A stretch of 64,000 nt of DNA, from contig NC_081415.1 of the NCBI RefSeq assembly GCF_030272615.1, positions 601,733,644 to 601,797,643 on the forward strand, in the 5' to 3' direction. Under the pieces are notes generated by a model. The model did no database searches and had not been told where the DNA came from. It worked only from the letters and a program-made list of their open reading frames with translations. This stretch comes from Cryptomeria japonica. Lineage: Eukaryota; Streptophyta; Pinopsida; Cupressales; Cupressaceae. Position 1 is the first letter of the stretch. The number at the start of each line of letters is the position of its first letter. Of this stretch, positions 24,068 to 35,325 are shown one piece after another. The position numbers and the translations under genes are program-made.

Positions 24068-24947
24068 TGTTGGCATATGGACACTCCAATTAGATATTGT
24101 GTGTGATTGAAGGTTTTGTCATTGATGGCAACCTTGCAATCCTATGGCACCGGCAAGACATTATATCGGCAAAGCATTACACAGGAAACCTTGCAATCCT
24201 ATGGCACTAGCAAGAAATTATATCGGCAAAGCATTAATAAAACAAGACAGTGCACCAACATTATCAAGATCACTCTACACCGACACCAGCACAGAAGATG
24301 TACACCGGCACATAAAAGAACATGTATACCGGCACAGAGGCCGATAGGATTTTTGATATGTAATATTTTGTTTATTATTGTAAGCCGACTTGGAAAATTG
24401 TAAAATGAACCTTGTATATAAAAGAGATCATTGTAGACATTTGTAGGATATGGATATGAAGCATAAAGAAAATTATAAGGCAGACCTAATGTGCGAATTG
24501 TAGGTCAAGGGTATATGTAAAGAACAGAGCAAGAACCGGTACTGAATCTGGCATTGAAGATGCTATTGAAAACAAGTACAGATCATTGGATTTGCATAAT
24601 CCTCATTGTAAGTCAGTGTGACTTCTTATTGAGCAGTGTGCTCTAGGCAGTTGGCCTTCTTGCATGTGCAGGCCCCCATTGTAAGTAATATTCTCTTATT
24701 GGCCAGTAAGTGAATATTGTGGGTCACAAATCCCACCGAGGTTTTTCCCACACCGGGTTTCCTCATTAAACATCTTGTGTTATGGTGTTCTTTTCATGTG
24801 GATGTTTTTGATTATGTTATTTACTTTAATTCTTGCATACCGGTATACTGTTACTTTATGTTTTGCATATTCAGTTTTAAGAAAATCTCATTACCAGTCA
24901 GATACTGATTCACCCCCCCCCTCTTTGTATCTTTGGGAACCCTAACA
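24068..24947 (+). repeat. 3' LTR of element A (880 bp)
   Basis: Starts TGTTGGCATATGG and ends CCCTAACA, followed by the CATTT duplication. Same tandem repeats as the 5' LTR, about 5 percent different by eye. Confidence 0.93.
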
Positions 24948-27943
24948 CATTTGAATAATGTCATCTCGACTTCTATTGCATGCATGGTAATCCATAAATT
25001 GTGCCAAGCTAGTGCACTTGAATAATCATTGCATACGTGGAATAATGGGAATATAACGAAGAACCTTGCAAGGCACCTTTTTTGTTATTTGATCTATTCG
25101 ATATCTACTAATATGACATTCAGGTCATTCTGTTCCAAATTCATGTTGTTTATGATATATAATATGATCATTGGGACAAGCATCTATTGTTTGATACTCC
25201 ATTCCAATATCTTTCATAATGGCAGATAATTCTCGGTATGAGCGAGGTAGAATATTTGATGGTGGTAAGAATAACTCACCTATCAATCTATAGCAAAAAA
25301 AAAAGTTTGAGGTGTTAATATAAAGAATATTAATGGTACATGATTCACCATTTATTAACTGTAATGACATGTATGACACACCTTAACATATGTGAGATCA
25401 TTATGTTGGATAAACCATTCATAACCTTCAAGTTCACCACCAACAATATAGCAGAGAGAAGAGTTGTTTGGGAGCCTTTGTAAAGGGGTTCATAGGCCTT
25501 CTCAAGAGGCGGTAAATCATGAACATCAAGGTCATCCTGATCATCATGATCAGCTGTGCCAGTACTAAATGTGTCATGGATCAATTTATTTGTACCATCA
25601 TCTTCAATTGTGTTTTCTAGTGCATGATCATCATCTTCCATGGGATCATTATCTTTAGCTTCGATATTCACACCTCCATGTTCCTCCACTTCGAAAACCA
25701 TATTCTTCGGGTTGTGTTGGTCCATGTCATGTGCCCTGGGGTGCTTGACCTATATAAAAATGATCAGCATAAATAAACCATGATCATGATCTCATTATCA
25801 AGTGATTTCTTATGTATATAAATTGTTAAAATGATATAATGAATAACTTACCAGTGGATGGTAATCATGTCCCCCTTCAATGTGACCATGCTGCCTACAA
25901 TGTTTCTTAGTTGTTTTGATTAGAAGTCTTCTATTCTTTAAGCCCTTACGAATTTTGTAGGGACAATAACATTTCCCATCACCTTTTCTTTTCAAGTTAG
26001 ACCATAATCTAGCAATTGTCTCCTTATTTTGTTCTTCGCAGATATTATTTGACATGGTCTTTCTTCACAACAAAAAAAATCAGGCTATGGAAACTTTAGT
26101 GCAAAAGCTTCACAAAAATTGCAAATCGAACCAAAACCATTTAACTCTTCTTTTTCATCTTAAAACATTGAACTTAATAGAGAACGTATTTAATGTAGCT
26201 GATTGTGTGAATTTATGAGCATTGTGTATGCAAATTCTTACTAAAAGTTTGTCTGTTGCAGACTTTCTGAGAGACATTTTTGAGTATTCTACGCCTTGGT
26301 TCTTGTATTTTCACTGGTGATAAGTTGGAAACTTTATGGCAGACCTGTAGCCAATCGATCTAATTTTGACAAGTTATACACCAAGCAAACAGGCATCTAG
26401 AACTAGCATTGTTTGCAGGTCACCCCTACCCTATGCCATGGGTATATGACTACCCAGAACTCCAGTTTATGCATTAAGTTACATCATTATTCACCTTACT
26501 CTAGGATGCTATGTATGAGATTGGAACCTTTTGTAAGGTGTGATCAATGTGCTATCATAAATGCAAAGCCAAAACCATTTTGATGAGATCATGATCCCAC
26601 TAATACTATTTTGCCTTGTTAATTTTGCACCCACAAAAATGATAGAACCAGATATAATATGCCATCAATGCCCATATATCGACAATGTTCAAGATGAGCC
26701 ACTTAGAGGTAGAGTTTAACCACTTTCCATATAGGTAGATTATCTCTAACCTCATTTTCCCTATAGGTAACTAATTAGGTTCATTTTAGAGTCTTATTTC
26801 CAAATATGTACCTCTATGTTAGCTTTTTGCTTTATTATTTGCCTATTTATGCTTAATCTTGTCAATTTTGCATAATTTTACTTAGTTCTTGGATCTTCAA
26901 TGAAATTATATCTAATCATATCCAGTCACATCAAAATGGAACAATTAATCATATTGCTGGTCTCTCCTAGAGAAATTAAATTGAACCAAATTGACTATTC
27001 CCCAATAAAATGTTTTGAAATGGTGAATGTATAAGTTTGTAGTTTACTTTCCTAGACTAGGACCCCATTTCGTCAACATTTCACTATGAAAGCATAAATA
27101 TTTTTTCTTGAAGAGAACATCTTACAGAGTATGCTTCAATGTATAACACATTTTCATAATTAATCATTCAACTTCACATGGATAAAAGAATTCACATATT
27201 CTAAATCATGATCTGATGATGTGAACAACTCATATGCAACTATATGGCATGCAAATCATTTATTTTAACATACACTTATTCATCCACATTGCAAGGATAA
27301 CAATACAAGGCTCACATATTGGTCTAAGAGGATGCCATGGTCTCACAAAGTAACCAAGAACCATATGAAATGATGGTCTTGAATCCACACACAACTAGGG
27401 AGGATCCATACGATTATGTATGACTTCCCCATTGTTTTTTTAATGGGATTAGCCTCCAAGACATAGCCGTCAATAATCACTAAGAATGTACAAGTGGATC
27501 GTAGCTACCCATACAACAAACACTTACCCCTATCGTCAAATTTTTCCAATGTTTGATTCCTTATATACACTCATCCAAGGTTATCTATGTCGATCTTGGT
27601 GAGGAATCACATCACAACAAAGAAGGCAACATTTTAAAATAGCAAGAGTTTCACTAAACTACCAAATATCATAAATATTGAAAGAAAGAAAAAATAGTAC
27701 CAATAATAAGTCAAATAAATGTGTTCAATTCCAATAGCAAATCAAACATAGCCACAATAACTACACAATAGAGAAAACTCACAATAGTGATTAAACTAAT
27801 TCAAACAAGATAAAATAAAATTGTTGGCCCATGCAACAAAGATGAGAGATCATCAATAATTGAAGGAAACTTCACAATCCTTAAAAGTGCACATTACATA
27901 ACTATACGACTAGAAATTGTGGCTAAATAGAGTGAAGATTCGT

Positions 27944-28175
27944 CATGACTCCAATAATAGTCCCTCATGTGTGCATTTGTGGCATGAACACAAAAACTCC
28001 CACATGGCATGGCCATGTACCTAATGGAGAAGACATGCCTAGGCTACATGCCCAAAAAACATGACTATAATAATTGTCCCTCATACATGCATTTGTGGCT
28101 TGCACACTACAAATCCTAACATATCATGGAAATACACCTCATAGAGAAGACACACCTAGGGCCACATTGCACATA
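27944..28175. repeat. Two tandem ~116-bp units
   Basis: CATGACTCCAATAATAG at 27944 and CATGACTATAATAATTG at 28060 open two units that align over about 115 bp (GTCCCTCAT, GCATTTGTGG, GAGAAGACA). A third, shorter remnant follows to about 28235. Confidence 0.75.
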
Positions 28176-28411
28176 GCAACGTGCCTCACAAAGAAGACAT
28201 GCATAGGGCACATGCCACATAGCAATGTGTCTTATGGAAAAATGTGCATGCATGTCACACACCAAAGCTATATGTATACATCATGAGGAACATTCATATG
28301 TTATCAAACACAACCTATTGTATCTAACATGAGTTCCTCTCTACATGTGTGCAAATCTTCCAACACTAATTGCCACTAAGAAGGTATAATATAAAATGCA
28401 TCTTCAAATAT

Positions 28412-28433
28412 TTGTGTGTGTGTGTGTGTGTGG
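28412..28433. repeat. (GT)n microsatellite
   Basis: About ten uninterrupted TG/GT dinucleotides in otherwise AT-rich DNA. Confidence 0.95.
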
Positions 28434-29349
28434 AATTGTGTCTTTGAACCCAAATCGCTACCATCAACAACATGTAACCATCACCTACACTATATCAAAA
28501 CATAAGTATGGTGTGACATCATATCTATTTGCATAATGTCAAAACACATGCAAACATGAAAATCATCATAGCATGACAAAAATCAATCTCCACATGTTGG
28601 ATCAAAGATATAAATAAGATAATAGGGTAAGAGGAAACCCGTACCAAGAACCACATACCAACTATTAGCAATGCCATCAAGATAAATGTAGGATAGGATA
28701 CCACTATGAGCCATCCAATGGTCCATTCTATGAGGAGAACTAGGGGATACTATCTTTGAAAGGTGTGGTCAATAGAGATAATCCCTAATAATGACACAAT
28801 ATGTCACCATAGCTTCTTGAGTTTTCCATTCTTCTACTTAACACCACATTTATTGAGTTCCTCAACAGCGAGGTTGGTTCTCAATAGGATGCACAAACAT
28901 GTAAACACACAAGCATGGTTTCATCATACTTGTACAACAATACAAATTCATTTTTCTAGTTAACTACTTAGTGTAGAAATAACTCCATTACATAACATAG
29001 GGCAATAATCACCATAAGTTTTCAAATAAACTGCCAAAACATCAATTGGAGTTACCCTTTCTAAGGTACAAACATAATTTATTTATAACTTCAAAATTAA
29101 AATAATCACAATACATCCAAATAAGTTCAATAGTGCATGGAAATAGACAACATGATCCATAATTAAACCCATAAATTACCCTAATTGGATATGCTAATAA
29201 AATGGTGTCTCAAATAATAGAGATTATGTTGGACCTATAATAGAGATCTGGACTTTGTTTCATCATACACAAGCATGGTTTCATCATACTTGTATCCAAA
29301 TACACCATCCATAGATAGGTACTCAGTACCACAATCTCATGGGTACCCT

Positions 29350-29710
29350 TTTAGCTGAATTTACCCTATATTTAGGTGAATCTACCCTTGTATCATTCCT
29401 TGATCTAGTATGTCATTCCACCAATCAATAATTTTTCCATATTCTTGGGAGAATACACTATCCCTTAGGTGAATATGCCATATCCTTAAATGAATCCTCC
29501 TTGTCATCATCCTAAGTCCTCTTTTTTTAAAGTCTTATCCCTTCATCTTTAAGAAAATCCACCTATCCTTATGTGAATCTACTTTCTCTTAGGTGAATCT
29601 ATTTCACATAAATCATTTATCTTATCCATCTTTCTTACACAAATGGTGAATTTTTCCTATCCTTAGATGACTACACTCCCATTTAGGTGAATCTATCTAG
29701 TTTTAGTCTC
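29350..29710. repeat. Degenerate repeats of TTAGGTGAATCTA
   Basis: At least six variants of (C)TTAGGTGAATCTAC lie at irregular 20-60 bp spacing on the plus strand. Origin unknown. Confidence 0.65.
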
Positions 29711-29911
29711 CTTCCATTATTTTGTCCAAATTTTTATCCTCTAGTTTACATGAATTTACTTGTTCTTAGGAAAACCAACCCTATCGTTCTAAGGAAAATT
29801 CACCTTGTCATCATCCTTAATCATCTACCTTTTAAGTGTATAGTCCATCCATCCTTGGGAGAATCTAACATATTATTGAGTTCAAATCCTCATGAAATAC
29901 AATCATGTTTA

Positions 29912-30161
29912 TCTCAATGCAACGTTTGCCAGCATCCTGCGTGTGCCAAAATAGGAGCTTTGGAACAAGGTATGGACATCCATCAAAGCATAATCGAAGG
30001 GGGTTTTTTGTCAGAAATTAGTTGCAAATGCTCCAATAACAAAAATCGCAAAATGGGGTAGCATACACATGACATGTAAACTATATGACGGAATACCTCA
30101 AAGAGATGTCATTTCATGGAATTTTAAGATCGCAGGATATGAACAAAATGGATTAATTCAC
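29912..30161 (+). pseudogene. PPR protein fragment
   Basis: One frame reads ACAKIGALEQGMDIHQSIIE, the typical wording of a plant PPR (E/PLS class) repeat. About 75 bp on, in another frame, PQRDVISWNFKIAGYEQNG continues the same kind of repeat. PPR proteins bind organellar RNA. This piece is broken by a frameshift and stops and has no start or end. It lies about 330 bp inside the right CACTA end. Confidence 0.75.
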
Positions 30162-30365
30162 AAAAAAAAACCAGTTGCCATTGATTGCGAAAAAAAAATA
30201 GTTGCCCTTCACTGAAAAACAAAGAGTTCCTTTGATTGCAAAAAAAACCTTACCTTGCTTGTGCAGAGATCGCTCCGGCAAGGTGGGGGGGTAGGGAGGC
30301 AAGACGGTCACCGCATGCTTCGGTTTGCTTTCAAAATGAAAATGCCTTGTGTTATTTTTTTTAAT

Positions 30366-30410
30366 AAAATGCCCGAGGTCATCGGAACTCCGACGAACAC
30401 GGGCATTTTT
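30366..30410. repeat. 22-bp-arm palindrome at right CACTA end
   Basis: AAAATGCCCGAGGTCATCGG pairs with the inverse in CCGACGAACACGGGCATTTT. It belongs to the subterminal GTCGGA-type motif set of this transposon family. Confidence 0.8.
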
Positions 30411-30491
30411 AAAAAAAAAATTCAAATTTTCACACAATGCTCCTTGTCCGTTGGAAACCTCCGTCGGAATTTGACCCCAAATGTATTAGTG

Positions 30492-32868
30492 ACATGTAGT
30501 GGTAATCCAAGAATTCTCAAGGGTTCATCGGGAGTGGAGTGCAGCGAAAGTGGTTATGGTATCCACCCAGAATAGTAATTTGGGAATCCGGCTGAAACTG
30601 AATCGACCGCATGACTAGCACTGCTAGTAGCTGTATGCCAGTGTGTCTAGCTTTCTTTCATTTTTTGTTATGTAGTTAGGACAGTTTCTCATTAACTCAT
30701 TTGGAGTTAATTTTACCTTTGGTTAAACTATTGTTTTGGAGACCTATTTATAAGTTTTGTAATGACTTTATGAAGGTCCGCTAAGTTTTTGACATTTATG
30801 AATGAAAATCGAATGACAGTTTATCTTTGGCTTCAAATCTATGTGTTTGGTGTTTGAAATTTGATTTCTGTGAGAATCTATTTCAAGAAAGAATCTGTCA
30901 TGGCTTTCTATATGTGCAGAAAATATCAGTGAAATTCATTTTTAAAGATTTTCATTTTTTTTTTTGTCTTCTTTACACAAAGAATTATATATGAATCAAT
31001 GCTTGTGTTGATTTGGTATTGACTGGTGAATGCAATTACCTTTTTTACTTTCTGGTGAAAAGTATAATATTGGTTGTATGTAATTTGGAGCTGATTGAAT
31101 ATCTATTTAAGGGAGTTGTACCTTAATTTAGAGGTTAATCAATACAATAATTTTCCAACTATATGGTGAAATTTGTCTTTCATTTCTTGGGCTAAGAGTA
31201 TAAAAGTTAAAAAAATTGTGAGAGACAAATCTATTTACCAACAGGGTCAAATAAGAGTACATCCAATATATCCAAGTACAAAAGGCACATCTCAAATTAA
31301 GCAATCAAATACAAAATATCAAAGAGTATTTATAGATTATAGTATCCACACAAAAAAAATAGGGTAATGTCAAGGGATTGGGCTCAATTTATTATATCAA
31401 TGGGTTCTCATTAGTTTATGCTTAGTTGAACTCTTCAAGGTGGTGTGGAATTTTTGTCATCTTGTAACTCCTTGGCTGAAAAATCCTTTCTTATATATAT
31501 TGAGAATTATGAGGACAAAATGGTAGTCTTTTTATAATAGAAAAATAAGAGGTATAACAATTATTCTATTTTTATCAAGCAATAGAGAAATAAGATTTTG
31601 TTGTCATTACTTGATAAAAAAATGTTTTTTATGTTATTCTTGCCTTATTCATTATGAAAATGTTATGTAGTCCCATCACTGTTTTTCTTGCTACATTTTT
31701 GTTTCTAATAATTATAAAAACATAGTCATTGGAATTATAAAAAGAATTGCAAAGTAACATTGGCATCAGTGACAAAACAAAAGAATTAATCAAGTTGATC
31801 CTACTATTTTGGCCCCATTGTTATACAAAGATTGTGTTAGGTTGCACACATGCTTCAAAGTTAAATGAGATACCAATTACTGTGGTAGTGGATAATCATA
31901 TTCTTGAATGTGTTACAGAAGGGTTGCCTGCCAACAGAGTTATTTACATAGATTTTATAAACATGGTAATATATCATCCCAAATATATTTTACTATCAGC
32001 ATAATCCTTGAACCTTCTTTAGATGCAAGCACTAGTAAATAAACCTTTTATGTCAAAAATGGCCCCCATCATTAACAAGTAATACATCATCATAACGTAT
32101 CATAACGTAGACTCTTTTAGCTGAGAGTGAACAAGAGTTAGTGAAATATGATACTAGCTCAAGTTTTTACGCTTCATTTTCTTCATTTTTATTGTTATAA
32201 TATTAAAACAAACCTTGAGTTAAAGTTTAATCATGTGGGGATTCTACTGTTACTGTCTCGCATGCAATTCAACAGACCGGTGAGCTCATTTAAAAATTAT
32301 TTCTGATTATAGAAATAGCCAATTAAGTTTTTACTGTTCCATTTGACACATTGGATGGCTCAGATAATATTTTCATTTGTTCGTATTATAAACTTTTGTG
32401 AGATGCTTCCCGACTCAGTTGTAAAGAAAAATAATTAGTGGTTTTGTACGAACCAATCTTTATGTTAGATGCTGCTCCAATCAGTTGAACAAAAATGAAA
32501 AAACGCTAGTGGTGTGCATTATTGCCTTCAATTATCTTTGACAGATTCATCTGAAACGATGGACCACTTATTTCCCTGTGCTATTCATTGCAAACCCATC
32601 ACTGGAAACAAGATAATTCAGAATTTCAATAAATCTATACTTGTTTATGGGCACTGGTGCACATTATATGGAATGAGTGCACCAAAAACCACATAATGAT
32701 GAGATATTTTGCAATTTGATCCCATAAATCAAATTGTATGACACAAGATCTGCTTTCACCAATTCGGTTACCAAATTTACAACAGATATGTACAGTAGAA
32801 TATTATCTAAAAACAGGTTATAACCATGCTCTAAAGAGTTTTCTTGCAAAATCTAGCGTTTATACCAT
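30492..32868. other. No gene recognised
   Basis: Outside the CACTA end. AT-rich, with several 60-85 residue ORFs that I cannot link to any family. Part of this is probably downstream sequence of the gene that ends at 32869. Confidence 0.5.
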
Positions 32869-34165
32869 CTACCATGCTCTAAAGAGTTTGTTTTCTTTTC
32901 TCTTTTCGGTATACTTTGTGAAGAACTCTTTGTTCTCCTTTTCCAATTCATTCCACACTGCACACAAACAAACAAACTAATCAAGTTACTCTGCGAACAA
33001 CACTGATTTTTGAACTCACATCACAAGTAAACAGAATAGATCGATCAGTTTAAGCTTTCATTCATTTCAATCACAGCAGAGATCAATTATTCACAAAATA
33101 AACACATAATCTATAGGATATCTTACAGGCCAATTCAGCCCAAGGAATACTTTTCAAAATGAAAAAAAGATAATGGACTGTTGGTTTACTAGTGAAATCG
33201 ATTGGTTCTGAATCAACTTACCAAAAATTAAGTTTTTCGAATTGTAAAGTTCCAACACTTAACGAAATGAATACCCTCATAACTTAAATCTCAGAAAAAA
33301 GTTTCATCTTTAGATTCATGCTAAAAATATTACATAAAAAAAATGATCTTATCAATGATATCAAATCCTCTATTAAAACGAGGAAAAAGCTGTGTTCAAG
33401 GGTTAGATTAATGTTTAAGTACTCAGAAATAAGAGGAGAGGGTACAGGGAAAAAATCAATTAATTTCAAATAGTCCAGGGCAATTGCTGTAACATTTTTC
33501 TCTCTTTTATTGAGAAGATAAACATGGGGACATTTTTGCAGATCCCAAGTATTTGGATCAAGAATTATGGACTTTGAATAAGTTTAAGATTGTGTCTATT
33601 AGTTTTTTTTTATTTCTAGTTTGCATTGTGTGATCTGAAATATGAATGACAAAAATAATCACATAATATAAATCAGAAATGCTAAACTAACATTATGAAA
33701 TTACATGACTTCAAAAGAAAATATTTTTTATGAACAATAGGAAAATAATGAAATGATAACTGCATAAAAATGAAAGTATGCATGGAGAAAAAGTTCAACA
33801 ACTGTCATTTGGGTCATCATGAAAACTATTAACACTGTACCTGTTATGGTGGGTTCAATATTGGCATGCTTAGAAAGTGCCTCAGCACATTCCTGTTGAT
33901 CCATGTTAAACAGCAAACACTTCTCAATCAAGTGCTGAACCTGCATAAATACAAATACCCACAATAAATTAAATCAACCCAAAAACAGTTTTGATTGCTT
34001 TATAGATTAATTTGGCCAAAACTCAGTTTTGACCTGCTTTACAGAAAAATATGCCCAAAACTTACAGCCATTTTTATAAATCTAAAGTAAATGAAAGTTT
34101 CAGTGCTTTACCAAATGAATATATAAAGTAGATGACGGTGAGGAGGCATCTGCAGGCGCCGACAT
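32869..34165 (-). CDS. Small plant-specific protein, TIGR01589-type, three exons
   Basis: Minus-strand exons are 34165-34112 (54 bp), 33940-33841 (100 bp) and 32957-32869 (89 bp), joined by GT-AG introns of 171 and 883 bp with acceptors TATGCAG and TGTGCAG. The phases fit exactly: exon 2 ends ...ACA G and exon 3 begins TG TGG. The product has 80 residues, starts MSAPADASSPSSTLYIHL and contains VQHLIEKCLLFNMDQQECAE, ALSKHANIEPTIT and VWNELEKENKEFFTKY. This closely matches my memory of the plant-specific domain TIGR01589, usually found in short proteins. Its molecular function is, to my knowledge, not established. There are no stops or frameshifts. The last codons lie in a small duplicated sequence, so the C-terminus may be recent. 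Confidence 0.85.
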
Positions 34166-34520
34166 TTGAACGTCCCCTGCAACTCTAGGTAAAGAAGCTG
34201 CAAATCCAATTTGTCACTTAATTGGCTGCTGCGCGATAAAATCATTAATTTATTTCGTTAATCTTATCTTTAGGAAACAAAGATTCTCCGGGGCCGCCCG
34301 TGTCATTGGGTCACCGCGCATTATACGCTTATTCTGCCACGTGTAATCCACTTGCTGTAGAGAAACCCTAACCCGTAATTTTGGCATCGCAAAGGTTTTC
34401 TTCGAACTACCGATTCTATTTCTGGGCCCCACCCTTACAAACTCCATCAAGAATCTCCTGCTACGAATAGGTAGCCGACACGTCGCTAGATCGCAGGATT
34501 CCCGCTCACGAGTAGCTATT
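34140..34520 (-). promoter_or_regulatory. CpG-rich upstream region with G-box
   Basis: In an AT-rich window this stretch keeps many CpG sites (for example CGGGGCCGCCCGTG and TCACCGCGCA). It lies at and upstream of the start of the three-exon gene. A perfect G-box CACGTG is at 34338-34343, 173 bp upstream of the ATG, and an AGCCAATTAAG CAAT-like word lies on the minus strand near 34220. This fits an unmethylated, active promoter. A 5' UTR intron is possible. Confidence 0.6.
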
Positions 34521-35109
34521 TTTGGAAGGTGCTACTTGTGTAGACTGATTCTATATTTGATTTGAGGTTTTTGTTTTTTTAACTGGACCATGCACATTGT
34601 GTCTTTAATTGAAATGAAATGAAATGAAAGATTTTAATGATCTGTGATGTTTGATTTTGTCTTATGGATTGTTTATGATTTTTTAATTTTTTTTTAAATT
34701 TAATTTGTTTGGATTTTTTTTGTCATAATGTTTTTGTATTAAAGTTAGAATTTTTGTAAATTTTAGTAATAATATTAAAATTTTGACATCTTTAAATAAT
34801 AATTTAGAATTATTTTATTATATTTTTTCACAATGTTGTATAACAATACAACATATAAAAGTAAACATGATTGGATTCTCAAAGTACACTAAGTATGAGT
34901 TTATGGATAATTACCAGATTTTAAAGCAAAAAATAAAATTCAATGTATAGCCAAAGGCTTACATAATCAATAGAATCATAGTTAAATTAATTTGTTTATT
35001 TTCAAATAAATTTAAGAAAATATAAACATTAGGAAATTTGGTCAACCATTTTAATTCTTGTCTCTCATTGATTGATGCTTTGACATTTAATAAAACTAGA
35101 AAAAATGAA
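34521..35109. other. AT-rich non-coding
   Basis: Long A/T runs, no gene or repeat recognised. Confidence 0.6.
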
Positions 35110-35325
35110 ACGGAAAGGGGCTTTTATAGTCCACAATGCTAGCCATTTGTGTATGGGTCTATAGATGGGTTAGAGCAGTATGGGACTACCTCATACTCCT
35201 TGTGGGAGGTACCTAACTGCACTACTAGTGAGGCATACATACGTTACCCCCTTGTGGAATTTGAACTTGTGACCTCTCTTTCAAGAGCACAAGTTCTCCA
35301 ACACTAGGCCAACTCAGGCTGTATT
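35110..35325 (-). mobile_element. tRNA-derived SINE
   Basis: On the minus strand the head holds an A-box-like TGGCCTAGTGTTGG (35311-35298) and a B-box-like GTTCAAATTCC (35266-35256), about 40 bp apart as in a tRNA-type pol III promoter. About 150 bp of tRNA-unrelated body follows. The wording is like plant Au-type SINEs. I could not fix the duplication or the 3' tail, so the ends are approximate. Confidence 0.7.

Larger units (their letters stand above)
18277..24952 (+). mobile_element. Element A: pol-less LTR retrotransposon, two ORFs
   Basis: LTRs occupy 18282-19160 and 24068-24947, starting TGTTGGC and ending TAACA. A perfect 5-bp duplication CATTT lies at 18277-18281 and 24948-24952. A tRNA-iMet-like primer site follows the left LTR and a polypurine tract precedes the right one, so the element is plus-strand. 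The interior holds ORF1 (coiled coil plus zinc knuckles) and a decayed ORF2. I find no aspartic protease, integrase, reverse transcriptase or RNase H. It sits within an exon of the CACTA TNP2 gene, in the opposite orientation. LTR divergence is roughly 5 percent by eye. Confidence 0.92.
15054..26055 (-). pseudogene. CACTA transposase, TNP2-type, split by element A
   Basis: Exon 1 (26055-25852, 68 codons) carries the transposase-associated domain (CRQHGHIEGGHDYHPL). Exon 2 (25749-25382) includes PLYKGSQTTLLSAILLVVNL. The next exon runs to 24953, where element A interrupts it. It resumes at 18281 in frame (DDIIQM, then PTDGSAF) through FKEEPRNLRLSLVVDGVNPF and, at 17984-17772, ISRPIGQRQFQFHAILVW, the TNP2 core. 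DUF4218 is at about 16640-16200 (KYWKRKIPHLMCQ; SMVEGYMVYQ). A linker is at 16102-15872 and DUF4216 at about 15840-15400 (HKLGWSFVVRHDPRGRP). An acidic Gly-Asp tail ends at 15054. The protein would bind and cut CACTA ends. Many in-frame stops and at least one frameshift make it dead. Confidence 0.85.
26056..29909. other. Non-coding right part of CACTA element
   Basis: No coding remains that I can name. It holds the tandem repeats listed at 27944, 28412 and 29350. The upstream region of the TNP2 gene should lie in the first few hundred bases, but I could not identify promoter elements. Confidence 0.5.
4367..30491 (-). mobile_element. CACTA (En/Spm) DNA transposon, 26.1 kb with nested insertions
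   Basis: The left end begins CACTAGTACATTCGGGTCAA at 4367. The right end, read inward on the minus strand, begins CACTAATACATTTGGGGTCA at 30491. Both ends are flanked by ACA (4364-4366 and 30492-30494), the 3-bp duplication expected of CACTA elements. Subterminal DNA at both ends is rich in GTCGGAATTCCGAC-like palindromes, as expected for transposase-binding arrays. Inside, all on the minus strand, are TNP2, DUF4218 and DUF4216 modules and a Ptta/En-Spm transposase segment, the two standard CACTA genes. Removing element A and its duplication leaves about 19.5 kb. The genes are riddled with stops, so this copy is not autonomous. The pairing of the two ends rests on TIR likeness plus a 3-bp duplication, so two different elements cannot be fully excluded. 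Confidence 0.65.

Noticed and set aside
31747-32004. 85-residue ORF as a possible gene
   Set aside because: No recognised motif and no supporting context. It lies downstream of the small gene on the opposite strand.
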